A stretch of DNA of 47,433 nucleotides from Solobacterium sp. (GCA_017543025.1 JAFYGX010000151.1:1-47433), one strand, 5' to 3'. Counted from the stretch's first letter, positions 19,264 through 28,640 are shown. Translations and numbers: made by a program. Notes: generated by a model from the sequence alone, not told the origin.

Positions 19264-19316
19264 TTATACTTATCCTCCTTCATTTTCTGCAAATCCTGAT
19301 TATCCTTCCAGGACAG

Positions 19317-19865
19317 TTATGGAATGTGTCTTTTCGTCAAGTATTCTTCAAGTGTCAGCGACTTTGCTTCAATCATCCTGGAATGTTCCGTTCCAACATA
19401 ACGGAGATGCCAGTTTTCTTCCGGATATCCGGTAAGGTCTTCTTTCCCTTTCGGGTAACGATGAATAAAGCCATATTCCGCAAACACCGGATTCCAGCGC
19501 ATGAGAAGTTCTCCGAAGATCCGATCATAGGACACATCCAGTGCAAGGCCTGTCTCATGCTCGGAAAAACCCGGCTTCGCACATCGCTTCATTGCCGCTT
19601 CCAAGCCTTCCTCTGCCGCGATTTCCCTGATCGTCTCTTCCTGATCCTTCCGGCTGCGGTATCCGCTGACAATCTCAATGATCAGTCCCTGCTTCTCCAT
19701 TGCGGTCCGAAGCGATTCAAACGCTTCCGCTGTTTTTTCCTCCAGAAGAAACCGCTGACCGTTCCGGTCGTTTACCGGCACCAGATGTATGCGTTCATCC
19801 CAGTCTGACGGAATCGCATGTGTTTTATTGACCAGCACCAGATAGTTTACAGAACTGCATTCCAT
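19317..19865 (-). CDS. VanY-like D-alanyl-D-alanine carboxypeptidase (M15B)
   Basis: This 182-residue protein has the M15 zinc site: SGYRSRKDQ, then SEHETGLALD with His and Asp ligands, and EENWHLRYVG with catalytic Glu and third ligand His. These enzymes trim the terminal D-Ala of peptidoglycan stems. No signal peptide or membrane helix is seen, although many relatives are membrane anchored. The N terminus is short, so an intracellular role or a truncated form is possible. AAGGAG lies about 10 bases before the ATG. It sits in a minus-strand run with a DUF1848 protein upstream and the PepSY lipoprotein downstream. Confidence 0.88.
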   Translation of the reverse strand: MECSSVNYLVLVNKTHAIPSDWDERIHLVPVNDRNGQRFLLEEKTAEAFESLRTAMEKQGLIIEIVSGYRSRKDQEETIREIAAEEGLEAAMKRCAKPGFSEHETGLALDVSYDRIFGELLMRWNPVFAEYGFIHRYPKGKEDLTGYPEENWHLRYVGTEHSRMIEAKSLTLEEYLTKRHIP

Positions 19866-19919
19866 ACAAAACGCTTCTCCTTCTTTTTCACTGTTAGTTT
19901 CCCAGTCATTCAGCGATCA

Positions 19920-20849
19920 TCACAGATCCAGTCTGAGCTGCCGGGACAGATAGGACTTCTGCACTGCATTCGTCACTTTGTCTTCCGGCTCCAGATGACC
20001 GATCAGCAGCGGGCTTTCCGGATCGTGAAGCCTGACCTGTTTCATAACAGTTTCCCTGTCATAGTTTGCGTAGCAGTATCTGCAGAAATGTCTGCAGGTA
20101 TTATATACCCCGATATCATTGCCCAGAAGACAACCGCATCCCTGCCTTGCGGCACTGAGGCGGGGAACATCCAGATGCTCGTGTATTGCCTCTTCCACCA
20201 CACTCTGACTCATACAGCCGGATGGGTCTGCACCATAAGCCGCAAGCGACTGCGCCTCATGACAGGTATAAAGCTTCATTCCGTTTTCTCTGGCCAGTTC
20301 AGCCAGTTCTTTTACAATCGCAATCTGATCATCATATCCGACTTCCGTTCCTTCCGGAAAATTCCGTTTTGTCTTTGCATAAAGATCCAGAAAACTGATG
20401 ACAGTTTTCGAAACATATCCCCGCAGTTCTGAGGCGATCGTACGAAACGCCCGGAAGTGATAATCCATCGAGTATTTCGCGGAAAGAAAGATCGGATCAT
20501 AGCGCCAGATCAGCGCATCTCTGCCTGTAAGCTGTGACAGCTCCCGGATCGTCCGGATCACTTCATGCTTGTCCGGCACATTCGGCTCGATATCTTTTCC
20601 ATATGGCGTCAGTGTTACATACCAGAGCTGCCGAAACGGCTTCAGAAGCTCCATCTGTCCCAGCATCGGCGCGGGATTTTTCGTACAGAACGAGAGCACA
20701 TCAACCGTCTGCGGGTCCAGTTCATACCTTGTCACCAGCGCAGGGTAATAGGGATTTCGCACCAGTACAAATCCCTCTCGCAGACGATTGGCGAACCATT
20801 CGCTGTAAAATGCCGGGATATCTGTCCGGCTTCCGGTATTCAGTATCAT
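19920..20849 (-). CDS. DUF1848 family protein
   Basis: This 309-residue protein matches the DUF1848 family closely at its start (MILNTGSRTDIPAFYSEWFANR) and in VLSFCTKNPAPM. The C terminus has CRHFCRYCYAN, a CxxxCxxC arrangement like a radical SAM cluster site but at the opposite end of the protein; the family may be a circular variant of radical SAM or a simple iron-sulfur protein. Upstream cysteines GCGC could be further ligands. The function is not established. AGGAGG precedes the ATG. The gene lies 42 bases after the SanA/YdcF-like gene in a probable operon. Confidence 0.88.
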   Translation of the reverse strand: MILNTGSRTDIPAFYSEWFANRLREGFVLVRNPYYPALVTRYELDPQTVDVLSFCTKNPAPMLGQMELLKPFRQLWYVTLTPYGKDIEPNVPDKHEVIRTIRELSQLTGRDALIWRYDPIFLSAKYSMDYHFRAFRTIASELRGYVSKTVISFLDLYAKTKRNFPEGTEVGYDDQIAIVKELAELARENGMKLYTCHEAQSLAAYGADPSGCMSQSVVEEAIHEHLDVPRLSAARQGCGCLLGNDIGVYNTCRHFCRYCYANYDRETVMKQVRLHDPESPLLIGHLEPEDKVTNAVQKSYLSRQLRLDL

Positions 20850-20891
20850 AACCGCCTCCTGAATCAGCCTGTATTCCCCTATCCCGGCTTC

Positions 20892-22115
20892 TCACAGAAT
20901 ACTGTGCACGATCATTGTCAGCACCGTATAGAAGACCATCATCCCGCCGAAGATCAGAAACTGTTTTCCGCGATGTTCGCTCAGCAGACCGACAAACTCT
21001 CTGACTGCCGCATTCGGCCAGAAATACCATTTTGTCGGCGAACTCATACCGATCGCCTTCATCTTGACGCGCCGCGCAAACAGACCGGCACGAAACACAT
21101 GATAATTGGTTGTGGAAAACGCAATCCTGCCTTCCGGGTTCACTTCATAGATCTTCGCTCTGGAGAATTTCATGTTCTCATACGTCGATGTGGACTGATC
21201 TTCTTTTATGATCTGCTCTTCCGGAACGCCGTGTTCCATCAGATACCGCTTCATCGATTCACTCTCGGAAACAATTTCATCCGGTCCCTGCCCTCCTGAA
21301 GGCACAAAGATCAGTGTTTTTCCGGTCATCTCTGCCTGTTTCCGCCAGAATTCGAGCGCCCGGTCAATCCTTCCCTGAAGCAGCGGAGACGGCGTTCCGT
21401 CTGCGCGCAGTCCGCAGCCGGGTATGATCACAAAATCGCGATCGGGATCCGGCTCATATCTGCAGACCACAATATAGGCGACGCTGATGCCGATAATCAT
21501 ACATTCAAAATACAGGTATGCCGCTGCCGCAAGGTTTACGATCAGGTCACGCACAAACCCGGACCTGCCGGCGCCGGACGGAATCCATCCTGCCGCAAGC
21601 AGGATCAGCGCTCCGCCAAGGAGCGCAGCTGACAGCAGAATACCAAGCAGATTCACAAAGCGAAAACCTTCATAGCAGATCAGATGAACATTGGAATAGC
21701 AGAGCGCTGCCGTAAACGCAATAATAGACGGAAGGGTCAGCAGAATAAAATTCGTTGCGGAATTCAGCAGAACCTGCGGAACGGTCAGTGCGGTAACCTC
21801 AATCCCCCCGGCAATCAGCCGGACCGCAAGAATCAGATTCGTGATCAGAATGAAGAATGTGAAGACAAAGAAACCGACATAATAGATCGTGTTATAGGAA
21901 TACGGATTATAGCGAAGCTGTCCAACCCATGCACGGCCAAGTGAAACAAGCACTGCTGTACAGAACAGGATAATCACAATGCACTCTGCCAGCGCATAGG
22001 ATTTAGAACCGTGTGCCGCCAGAACCAGAAGAACCAGTGCGGTTGCACCGGCCAGCGGCAGAAGGCCGAACAGATGCGGTTTCCTGCTGAGCGTATCAAA
22101 TTTCACTTTTCCCAT
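20892..22115 (-). CDS. SanA/YdcF/ElyC-like (DUF218) membrane protein
   Basis: This 407-residue protein has six or more helices in the first 215 residues, a DUF218 domain at about 225-365 and a last helix at the C terminus. The DUF218 domain shows VIIPGCGLRADGTPSPLLQGR and the Glu- and Ser-rich SESESMKRYLMEHGVPEEQI that are typical of the family. ElyC and SanA act in envelope integrity and cell-wall lipid-carrier metabolism in Gram-negative bacteria; the role in Bacillota is not settled. GGAGG precedes the ATG. It follows SpoIIE phosphatase 2 by 34 bases and precedes the DUF1848 gene by 42. Confidence 0.88.
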   Translation of the reverse strand: MGKVKFDTLSRKPHLFGLLPLAGATALVLLVLAAHGSKSYALAECIVIILFCTAVLVSLGRAWVGQLRYNPYSYNTIYYVGFFVFTFFILITNLILAVRLIAGGIEVTALTVPQVLLNSATNFILLTLPSIIAFTAALCYSNVHLICYEGFRFVNLLGILLSAALLGGALILLAAGWIPSGAGRSGFVRDLIVNLAAAAYLYFECMIIGISVAYIVVCRYEPDPDRDFVIIPGCGLRADGTPSPLLQGRIDRALEFWRKQAEMTGKTLIFVPSGGQGPDEIVSESESMKRYLMEHGVPEEQIIKEDQSTSTYENMKFSRAKIYEVNPEGRIAFSTTNYHVFRAGLFARRVKMKAIGMSSPTKWYFWPNAAVREFVGLLSEHRGKQFLIFGGMMVFYTVLTMIVHSIL

Positions 22116-22149
22116 TCAGCCTTCCTCCTGTTTCTTCTCTTCTGTATAT

Positions 22150-23871
22150 TCAGCACTGTTCATCCCCTTCTGCATCCCTTTTACCAGTGATCTCCTTCAT
22201 CTGAACCGCCAGCATCGTCAGATCATCAAACGGCTCTGCCCCATCTTCGAATACCCTGACAGCCGCTTCAAGGTCGGTCAGTATCTCAGACGGAGTACGT
22301 TCCAGATTCCGGTTGAGTTCTGCGAGAACCCGGTCGAGGCCGAACAGTTCTCCGGCCATATTATTCGCTTCCGGAAGACCGTCTGTATACACAAACAGCG
22401 TGTCTCCTTCGCCCAGTTCAAATTCATAATTACGGTACTTCATGTCGGGAAAGAATCCGGCCACAAACCCGTGCGGATCTTTGATCACTTCATACCTGCC
22501 GCCCTTATGGCAGATTATCGGGTACTCATGTCCCGCATTCGCCGCAATCACCTTTCCGGCAGAAACTGTGAAAATTCCGATCCAGATCGTTACAAACATC
22601 GAGTTCGAATTATTCTGACAGATCATATTGTTCACTTTAAACAGGACATCTGCCGGCATCATCCCTTCAACAGTACAGTTCTTCATGAGAATCTTGGACA
22701 TCATCATGAATAACGCCGCCGGAATCCCCTTGCCGGAAACATCTGCGATTACCAGCGCCATATGATCATCATCAATCAGAAAGAAATCATAGAAATCTCC
22801 GCCGACTTCCCGCGCCGGCGTCATCTTTGCGTAGATTTCAAATTCCGAACGCTCCGGAAACGGCGGAAATATATTCGGCAGCATATTTCCCTGAATACTT
22901 TCCGCAAGCTGCAGCTCCGTCGCAATCCGCGACTTTTCCGAGGAGAGCTGTTCAACCGTATTCAGATACCAGTTCATCTTCTGTTCCATTCGCTGCAGTG
23001 AAGCCGCAAGCTGCTGAAGCTCCAGAATATCGCCTCCGTCTACCGCCGCAAATACATTCGTCTCTGCCTGGTCTGTCGAATAATGTTCAACAAACTTGTC
23101 AGAGATTTCTGTAATCTCAACAAGCGGGTCCACAACTTTCCGGCGGATTGACAGTGACGTAGCCGCACACACAAGCAGTGAGGCTGCTGCCACTACAAAC
23201 AGGCTCTGAAAGGTGAAGATCTTCACCTTTTCGACCAGCGCCTCAACCGGAATATCCGCAGTGATATATGCCCATCCACCGATTTCAGGACCAGAGCAGC
23301 AGAGCACACCGTCTGTCTGAACCCTTCCATGCTGGAGAGACTGACTGACTGTGCTCCTGAATTTCGGCGAACTCTGCCCATCCAGTCCATGTGTACTGTA
23401 GACAAACGGTTCCCCGCAGGGGATCACATCATTATCACCTGCATCAAAAATATAGATTCCCATGTCTTCTCCCGGCAGGATCAGCACATAGGAGATACAG
23501 GTTGAAGCTGTATTCCGCCGCATCCGGTTGATCGCTTCTTCTGTTTCAATATACTTCGCTTCCCGTTCAATTCCGGAAAACAATGCATAATAAGCCTCTC
23601 TGTCTGTTTCATAGAGCTTCTTCGGATCATCAATCGACCGATATACAGCTATGGTTTCTTCCGCCAGCTGCTTCATTACATCTTCATCCACTGCACTCAT
23701 AACCGCACCGGCAACGGAGCGATTCATTTCCCTGTAAATCTTCGCCGCATTCACCTTGAAAAACGCACCGCCGACTACCAGAGAAAGCGCACTCAGAATA
23801 ATTGCCTGTGCGATCAGAATTGTAATGACGACTTTTGTGATTTCCGGAGACGGATCTTTTTTCTGTTCCAT
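22150..23871 (-). CDS. SpoIIE-type PP2C serine phosphatase with extracellular sensor (copy 2)
   Basis: This 573-residue membrane protein has a helix near 12-35, an extracytoplasmic region to about 222, a second helix near 223-245, a HAMP-like linker with a coiled-coil segment, and a PP2C domain. The phosphatase motifs are GGDFYDFF, IADVSGKGIPAALFM, NAGHEYP, YTDGLPEA and FDDLTML. The sensor region differs from the other two copies, so the signal is probably different. A GGGGGAG site precedes the ATG. It begins a minus-strand run through SanA-like, DUF1848, VanY-like and PepSY genes with gaps of 34 to 54 bases. Confidence 0.93.
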   Translation of the reverse strand: MEQKKDPSPEITKVVITILIAQAIILSALSLVVGGAFFKVNAAKIYREMNRSVAGAVMSAVDEDVMKQLAEETIAVYRSIDDPKKLYETDREAYYALFSGIEREAKYIETEEAINRMRRNTASTCISYVLILPGEDMGIYIFDAGDNDVIPCGEPFVYSTHGLDGQSSPKFRSTVSQSLQHGRVQTDGVLCCSGPEIGGWAYITADIPVEALVEKVKIFTFQSLFVVAAASLLVCAATSLSIRRKVVDPLVEITEISDKFVEHYSTDQAETNVFAAVDGGDILELQQLAASLQRMEQKMNWYLNTVEQLSSEKSRIATELQLAESIQGNMLPNIFPPFPERSEFEIYAKMTPAREVGGDFYDFFLIDDDHMALVIADVSGKGIPAALFMMMSKILMKNCTVEGMMPADVLFKVNNMICQNNSNSMFVTIWIGIFTVSAGKVIAANAGHEYPIICHKGGRYEVIKDPHGFVAGFFPDMKYRNYEFELGEGDTLFVYTDGLPEANNMAGELFGLDRVLAELNRNLERTPSEILTDLEAAVRVFEDGAEPFDDLTMLAVQMKEITGKRDAEGDEQC

Positions 23872-24159
23872 AGATAGTTCTCCCCCTGCTGGGCTGAAGC
23901 TCGATGAGTATCACAGAAAAGCAGCGATGCCGGCAGTCGGAAATCCGGTTTCCCCTGCCGCACTGGCCGCACGTTTCAGATTTCCCTGCGAAATAAAAAC
24001 CTGTCAGATCCGCCCGTTTCTGAACGCTCACTGCATTTTTATTTTATGCGCCGGATACGGGAAAGAAAAGCATACGGAGATCCCGGCGGCGTTCACACAG
24101 ACTGCAGATATGTCCTGCATTTTTTGTTCTGCGGATTCACAGAACACAGAGTCAACCGT
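23872..24159. other. Gene-free region between clostripain-like gene and SpoIIE phosphatase 2
   Basis: Apart from the promoter region expected for the minus-strand phosphatase I see no gene, repeat or RNA here. TGTGATACT near 23910 is a possible extended -10 box without a good -35. Confidence 0.4.
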
Positions 24160-24196
24160 AAAGAACAGGCGGAGAATTCTGCGGTCTCCGCCTGTC
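24160..24196 (-). terminator. Terminator of the clostripain-like gene
   Basis: On the minus strand ACAGGCGGAGA pairs perfectly with TCTCCGCCTGT across a 9-base loop, followed by TCTTT. It lies 21 bases after the stop codon. The T-run is short but the 11-bp stem is very stable. Confidence 0.85.
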
Positions 24197-24216
24197 ATTT
24201 CTGCTGCCTGCCGCTT

Positions 24217-24640
24217 CTACTTCAGCCCGTAGAAGCCAGTCCCTTCCTTAATCCAGCCTGTATTGGCCAGCATATCGCGTTCGTCAGTGCTTGTGGTATA
24301 GTGATGTGCTCCGCTTGCCGCATTCGGATTATAAAGCCGATACAGCGGCATGCCGGTTTTCTCATCTTCCGCATAGAAGGCAATTCCTTCATCCTTCCAT
24401 CCGGCTTTTACCAGCATTGCCCGTTCTTCCCTGCCTGAGGTGTAATGATGATCTCCGGCATTCGGATTATAAAGCCGGTAAACCGGCACATCCGATCTGA
24501 CGGGTGCTCTGAATCCGACGCCTTCATTGGTCCATCCCGCCTTTACAAGCATGTCCCGTTCTTCTGCGTTTCCGGTAAAGAAATGTTCTCCGCTGCCCGG
24601 ATTATACATCCGGTACATGGGCACAGAGCGCTCATCTGTG
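24217..24640 (-). repeat. Three DUF5648-type repeats in the secreted protein
   Basis: Three units of about 45 residues each contain YRMYNPGSGEHFFT, YRLYNPNAGDHHYT and YRLYNPNAASGAHHYT, followed by ER, L and a GW..EG motif. They are similar at protein level and partly at DNA level, which suggests duplication within the gene. Confidence 0.85.
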
Positions 24641-27600
24641 ATTTCAAACTTCTCTGTGACGCTGTCGGTGAAGTTTCCCTTGCCGGTGATCGTTACCGAA
24701 GCGGTTCCGATATTCACATTGTTCTGATAGGAAAGCGTGTAGTCCGTTCCTTCCTGCAGAATCATCTCATCCAGTTTCACAACAGGTTTCGGCTCAATTG
24801 GTTTGCCGGTATAAAGTTCATCTTCAATTCCGCTGACTGACGCATTCTTCAGTGATGCAGGTAAGATTATGAAGTTAAGATTGACTGTATTCGTATAATT
24901 GCCGAGTCCTCTGATGGTAATCGGATAGGTGCCCGGGCTGGTCTTTGCGGCTCCGGTATCATTCTCAAACACATAATCCACGTCTTCCGCAAGCGTTTCG
25001 CCATTGTACCTGATGACCGGCTTCTGCTCGCCTCCGTTGTAGTACAGTGTTTCCGATGTACACAGCTGCACGCTTGTGAGCGTTCCTTTCGGCTGATTGA
25101 TCACTTCATAGGACACATTGTACCGGTGGCCGTAAATATCCTTGATATAAGCCGTACGCGTTATGCCCTTCCTGTCTCCCTCCTGTTTGATATCAGGAAT
25201 CGAAGCTGCATCTCTGCATACCATCCTGACGGAAGACGCATTTGCCGCATTCAGCGTGAAATAGGATTCACTGATCGGGAAGCAGTAATTCTTCGAATTG
25301 CTTTCAAAGTGTTTTCCGGTAGTGACCGAAAACTCCCGTTTCAGATTCTCAGGGGCGATTTCGCTTGCGCTGTCGTCCTGCAGGAATCGGATCTTTAACA
25401 GTCTGTAATTGCCGTCCGAATCCGCTTTTGAATCAAATACCAGCCTCATCCTGTTCAGCTGATCGCCGTTCTGCCAGACCATAGACACTTCTGCAGTTTT
25501 TTCAAACCATTCCACAGCTGCCGCATGCAGATTGCCCGCAGGGTCCTGAACTGCATACCAGTCGTCGCTGGCACCTTCGACATTCCATACGCTTGTGGTT
25601 TCATTCAGCCATCTGATATAGGATTTCAGATAAGCATCGCCAGAGAGACCAGTTCCGTAATCAGTCTCCTCCACTCCAGTGAGCGTACCGATCTCGATCG
25701 AACCCGAAATACCTTCCGAATCTGCTGCTTTCCGGATATCCGGATGCGCGTTCAGATACGCATCCGCAGACGGGATATTCGCTGTCAGACCAACAAAAAC
25801 GCTGTCCAGAATCCGTTTTCTGATCTGTCTGATCGTGATCTGATAGCCTTTGCCCAGCGGATAGTTCACATCATATGAACTCACATTGTCGTTCGAAACT
25901 GCTTCTGCCGCTTCCTGCGTAATCACTTTTCCAAGCCATTCCCGGATACCGCTGTCATCAACATCCGCACTGTCATACCGGCCGGCACGGTAATTGATCA
26001 GTTTGCCCGCCAGATTATTCCATTCTTCATTTTTTATCCAGTGCTGCTTTACCGCATCATAGTTAATCAGACTCTTTGCGGTTCCTTCTTCAGCGATCTC
26101 CGCTACGGCGCGTCCTGCTTCCGTAACAAGCGCATAATCGAGCACTGTATTCCGATAACCCTCGAAGAATTCCTTTCTGCCGTCATTCTCCGCATTGCCC
26201 GGAACGAGGAGTTTGATCACATTGTTCAGACGATTCACATAGGTAGCTGCCGCACCGCTGTTGTCCTGCGGCGGAAAGTACAGAAACAATCCGCTCGAAT
26301 TCAGGATGTCATAATTCAGACTGCCATTCGGCGCAGTGCGGTGAAACACTTTATCCGCCGTATGAATGCTCGATGTATTTCTTGCATAGATAATATCCGG
26401 GGACGCAAGGATATTGATCAGAGGCTGAACGACTGTCGTGTAATAGTTGGTAATGTCAATCTCGTATCCCGGCATGAAATTATCAAGTGTGATTTCCTGT
26501 GACGCAACGCCCAGCTGCATCACAAAGTTCCCGAGATCGAAATAGCCGAAGCCGCCGCCGTACTTGATCGACTGGTTTGCAGAACCGAATTCATCATAGA
26601 AAAGGAATTCATCTGCTCTGCCCCTCTGTTCTCTCACCTCGGAGCTCAGAACTGTATTCATTGCGTTCAGCGTTTTCACAAAATCCGATTTCATCAGCTT
26701 GTTCATGTCGATGACTGCCAGCGTACCGCTTCCGCGCACGTCTCCTCCTTCCGGTTCGTAAAAGGAAACATAGTAATCGACAATCTTCTTGCCGAGCGCA
26801 AACGTATCCATCTTCGGATCTGCGCCAAGATCGGTCAGCCATTTGTAATCCTGACCTGTTCCCGGTTCTAGCTCAGCAGAAGCGATGTAGTAATCGGTAT
26901 AGTCCGCAAAGGCAAGCGCCATCTCCGACGAGCCAAGCAGACAGGTATCAAAATCCACAAAATCAAATTTGCCGTCAGCCGTAACCTTATTGGTCTTCAG
27001 CGCATCAACGATCTGTTCGAACCCCATTACGGAGCCTTCCTTGAATTCATCATTGGCAAATCCGCTGAGCGGGCCTCCGCCATGGTCCCAGGCAATCAGG
27101 TCATATTTCTCTGCCGGAAAATTATCCACGCAGTAATTGATAAATGCCCGCAGAGTTTCCGGATCCGACGTCAGTTCATCTGCCGACCGTTTGGCCGACT
27201 GTTCTTCCGAAGTCGTAATGCCATTCCGCTCCCAGATCAGCTTTCCGCGGAACTTTTCATTTCCGGTATAGTCCTGACCATAAGCCTGCCAGACCTGGTT
27301 ACACTCACTGCTGATATTGATCGGTTCTCCTGCAGTATCTGCCGCATGGTCAAAATGCCATGTTTTCGCACCGCCGGTCAGCACAATCACCCGCACTTTA
27401 CCCTCTGCGCTGAACTTCGCGTTTACAATCTGGTTCAGATTATGCGTTGCCATTGCACTGTAGGTCTCCAGATCAGACCCGCAGACATAAAACATAATCG
27501 TACGTTCAGCCTTTTGAGCAGGTTCTTCTTCACTGAGCACCTCCTCTTCCTCTGAACGCTCTTCTGCGAGTTCTTCTTCAACTTCCTGAGGCGTATCTTC

Positions 27601-27789
27601 CGATTTTTCCGTCAGCGCTTCCGGAGTTTCCTCTTCTCCGTTTTCTTCCGGCATCACTTCCGCTTCTTCTTCTGAAGCATCAGCCGTCTCTTCCGCTGCT
27701 GTTTTCACGGTAAATCCACCGCTCAGCATCGTCATGCACAGCATAAGACACAACAGCATCCGCATCCGTTTCATGATTTCCCGACTCAT
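24217..27789 (-). CDS. Large secreted clostripain-family (C11) protein with Ig-like and DUF5648 repeats
   Basis: This 1190-residue protein has a signal peptide (hydrophobic core about 10-25), a Glu-rich stretch at about 34-95, and a clostripain-type domain. The catalytic His is probably in WDHGGG (about 234-238) and the Cys in FDTCLLGSSE (about 278). Later come two Ig-like repeats with YNGGEQKPVIRYNG and YTGKPIEPKPVVK starts. Three C-terminal repeats follow with the YRLYNPN ... HHYT ... ER..L...GW..EG pattern of DUF5648, probably for binding the cell surface or glycans. No LPXTG sorting signal is seen. AAAGGGG precedes the ATG. Known clostripain cleaves after Arg; specificity here is unknown. 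The acidic N-terminal stretch may act as a propeptide. Confidence 0.92.
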   Translation of the reverse strand: MSREIMKRMRMLLCLMLCMTMLSGGFTVKTAAEETADASEEEAEVMPEENGEEETPEALTEKSEDTPQEVEEELAEERSEEEEVLSEEEPAQKAERTIMFYVCGSDLETYSAMATHNLNQIVNAKFSAEGKVRVIVLTGGAKTWHFDHAADTAGEPINISSECNQVWQAYGQDYTGNEKFRGKLIWERNGITTSEEQSAKRSADELTSDPETLRAFINYCVDNFPAEKYDLIAWDHGGGPLSGFANDEFKEGSVMGFEQIVDALKTNKVTADGKFDFVDFDTCLLGSSEMALAFADYTDYYIASAELEPGTGQDYKWLTDLGADPKMDTFALGKKIVDYYVSFYEPEGGDVRGSGTLAVIDMNKLMKSDFVKTLNAMNTVLSSEVREQRGRADEFLFYDEFGSANQSIKYGGGFGYFDLGNFVMQLGVASQEITLDNFMPGYEIDITNYYTTVVQPLINILASPDIIYARNTSSIHTADKVFHRTAPNGSLNYDILNSSGLFLYFPPQDNSGAAATYVNRLNNVIKLLVPGNAENDGRKEFFEGYRNTVLDYALVTEAGRAVAEIAEEGTAKSLINYDAVKQHWIKNEEWNNLAGKLINYRAGRYDSADVDDSGIREWLGKVITQEAAEAVSNDNVSSYDVNYPLGKGYQITIRQIRKRILDSVFVGLTANIPSADAYLNAHPDIRKAADSEGISGSIEIGTLTGVEETDYGTGLSGDAYLKSYIRWLNETTSVWNVEGASDDWYAVQDPAGNLHAAAVEWFEKTAEVSMVWQNGDQLNRMRLVFDSKADSDGNYRLLKIRFLQDDSASEIAPENLKREFSVTTGKHFESNSKNYCFPISESYFTLNAANASSVRMVCRDAASIPDIKQEGDRKGITRTAYIKDIYGHRYNVSYEVINQPKGTLTSVQLCTSETLYYNGGEQKPVIRYNGETLAEDVDYVFENDTGAAKTSPGTYPITIRGLGNYTNTVNLNFIILPASLKNASVSGIEDELYTGKPIEPKPVVKLDEMILQEGTDYTLSYQNNVNIGTASVTITGKGNFTDSVTEKFEITDERSVPMYRMYNPGSGEHFFTGNAEERDMLVKAGWTNEGVGFRAPVRSDVPVYRLYNPNAGDHHYTSGREERAMLVKAGWKDEGIAFYAEDEKTGMPLYRLYNPNAASGAHHYTTSTDERDMLANTGWIKEGTGFYGLK

Positions 27790-28206
27790 TTGATTCCCCT
27801 TTCTGACAGCGATTACTGACAGAGCAATGAACTGTCTTTCATTGCCGCCTTCATATGAACAAATTGTAACAGAACCTGATGCATTCCCCGACTGAAAATA
27901 CCTTCTTTCCAGACAATTCGTTTCGGCGTGCTTCAGCCTTTCATGTTACATGGATACATGCCGCACTGCAGGCAGCTGAATCAAAAACCGCATTCTGTCT
28001 GATTTCACATCTGACGCCACACAGCACCCGCGCTGTTTCCGTCCTGACGCAGATACCCGCAGCGCGTCAATCTCGCATCTCGCATCAATCTCCTGCATAC
28101 AATGGAATCTTCCTCATTCATACGTATAATGATAGGAAAGAAGTACATAGCAGCTGTCATTCAGACGTCCGCACACAGCCAGACGAAATGAAAAAAGTAG
28201 AAACTT
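27790..28206. other. Divergent promoter region
   Basis: This region separates the minus-strand clostripain-like gene from the plus-strand double-glycine-leader gene. The only clear element is TATAAT at 28125-28130 on the plus strand. Short frames here lack ribosome sites. I see no RNA gene. Confidence 0.45.
28125..28130 (+). promoter_or_regulatory. -10 box for the leader-bearing zinc-ribbon gene
   Basis: A perfect TATAAT lies about 76 bases before the start at 28207. The -35 position reads ATGGAA, a poor match. Confidence 0.4.
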
Positions 28207-28539
28207 ATGGAAAAAGACAGAAACCCGGATGAACTCATCAAAACACCTGAAAAAGATACGATCAGCGTGGATCAGCTTGAGACGATAGCCGGTGGAAGAA
28301 GCGGCGGTATTTATTACAACGATTTCTGCATTCTGTGGAAAAAAGTTAAAAGCGCATGCATGAAGCACGGCTACAGAACGGCCTGCTGCCCGGTCTGCGG
28401 AACCCCGCTCCCGTATCTCGGACATTATGGGGAGTACGACGAATTTGAATGCGAGTACGCAGCAAAGGATAAGCTTTACTGCAGGAACTGCCATGAAGCT
28501 TCCCGTTCGGAAGACTGGGTCATCAACAAATTCAACTGA
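28207..28539 (+). CDS. Small protein with double-glycine leader and zinc-ribbon-like core
   Basis: This 110-residue protein has a textbook leader of 30 residues, ending ISVDQLETIAGG, as in bacteriocin and peptide precursors cut by C39 peptidases. The 80-residue core has CPVCG and CRNC pairs about 40 residues apart, which could form a zinc ribbon, plus CC and two single Cys. The related layout at 7215 suggests one family. The ribosome site is poor, with only a purine-rich stretch upstream, so translation may be low or depend on an unseen factor. No transporter or modifying gene is adjacent. Its function is unknown; an exported zinc-binding protein or a peptide precursor are both possible. Confidence 0.75.
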   Translation: MEKDRNPDELIKTPEKDTISVDQLETIAGGRSGGIYYNDFCILWKKVKSACMKHGYRTACCPVCGTPLPYLGHYGEYDEFECEYAAKDKLYCRNCHEASRSEDWVINKFN

Positions 28540-28607
28540 GCACGCACAGAACCGGTTTTCTTTTTTTTCGTCAGCCTTTCTTCCCTGCTGAATCTCTGTC
28601 ATGCCGC

Positions 28608-28640
28608 AAAAAAAAGCACCGGCTTTACTGTCAGCCGGCA
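28608..28640 (-). terminator. Terminator of SpoIIE phosphatase 3
   Basis: On the minus strand GCCGGCT pairs with AGCCGGT (one G-U pair) and eight T follow after GC. It lies 10 bases after the stop codon. Confidence 0.88.

Noticed and set aside
13964..19865. Vancomycin-resistance operon
   Set aside because: Only peptidase homologues are present; ligase, dehydrogenase and two-component genes are absent and the two genes are in separate transcripts.
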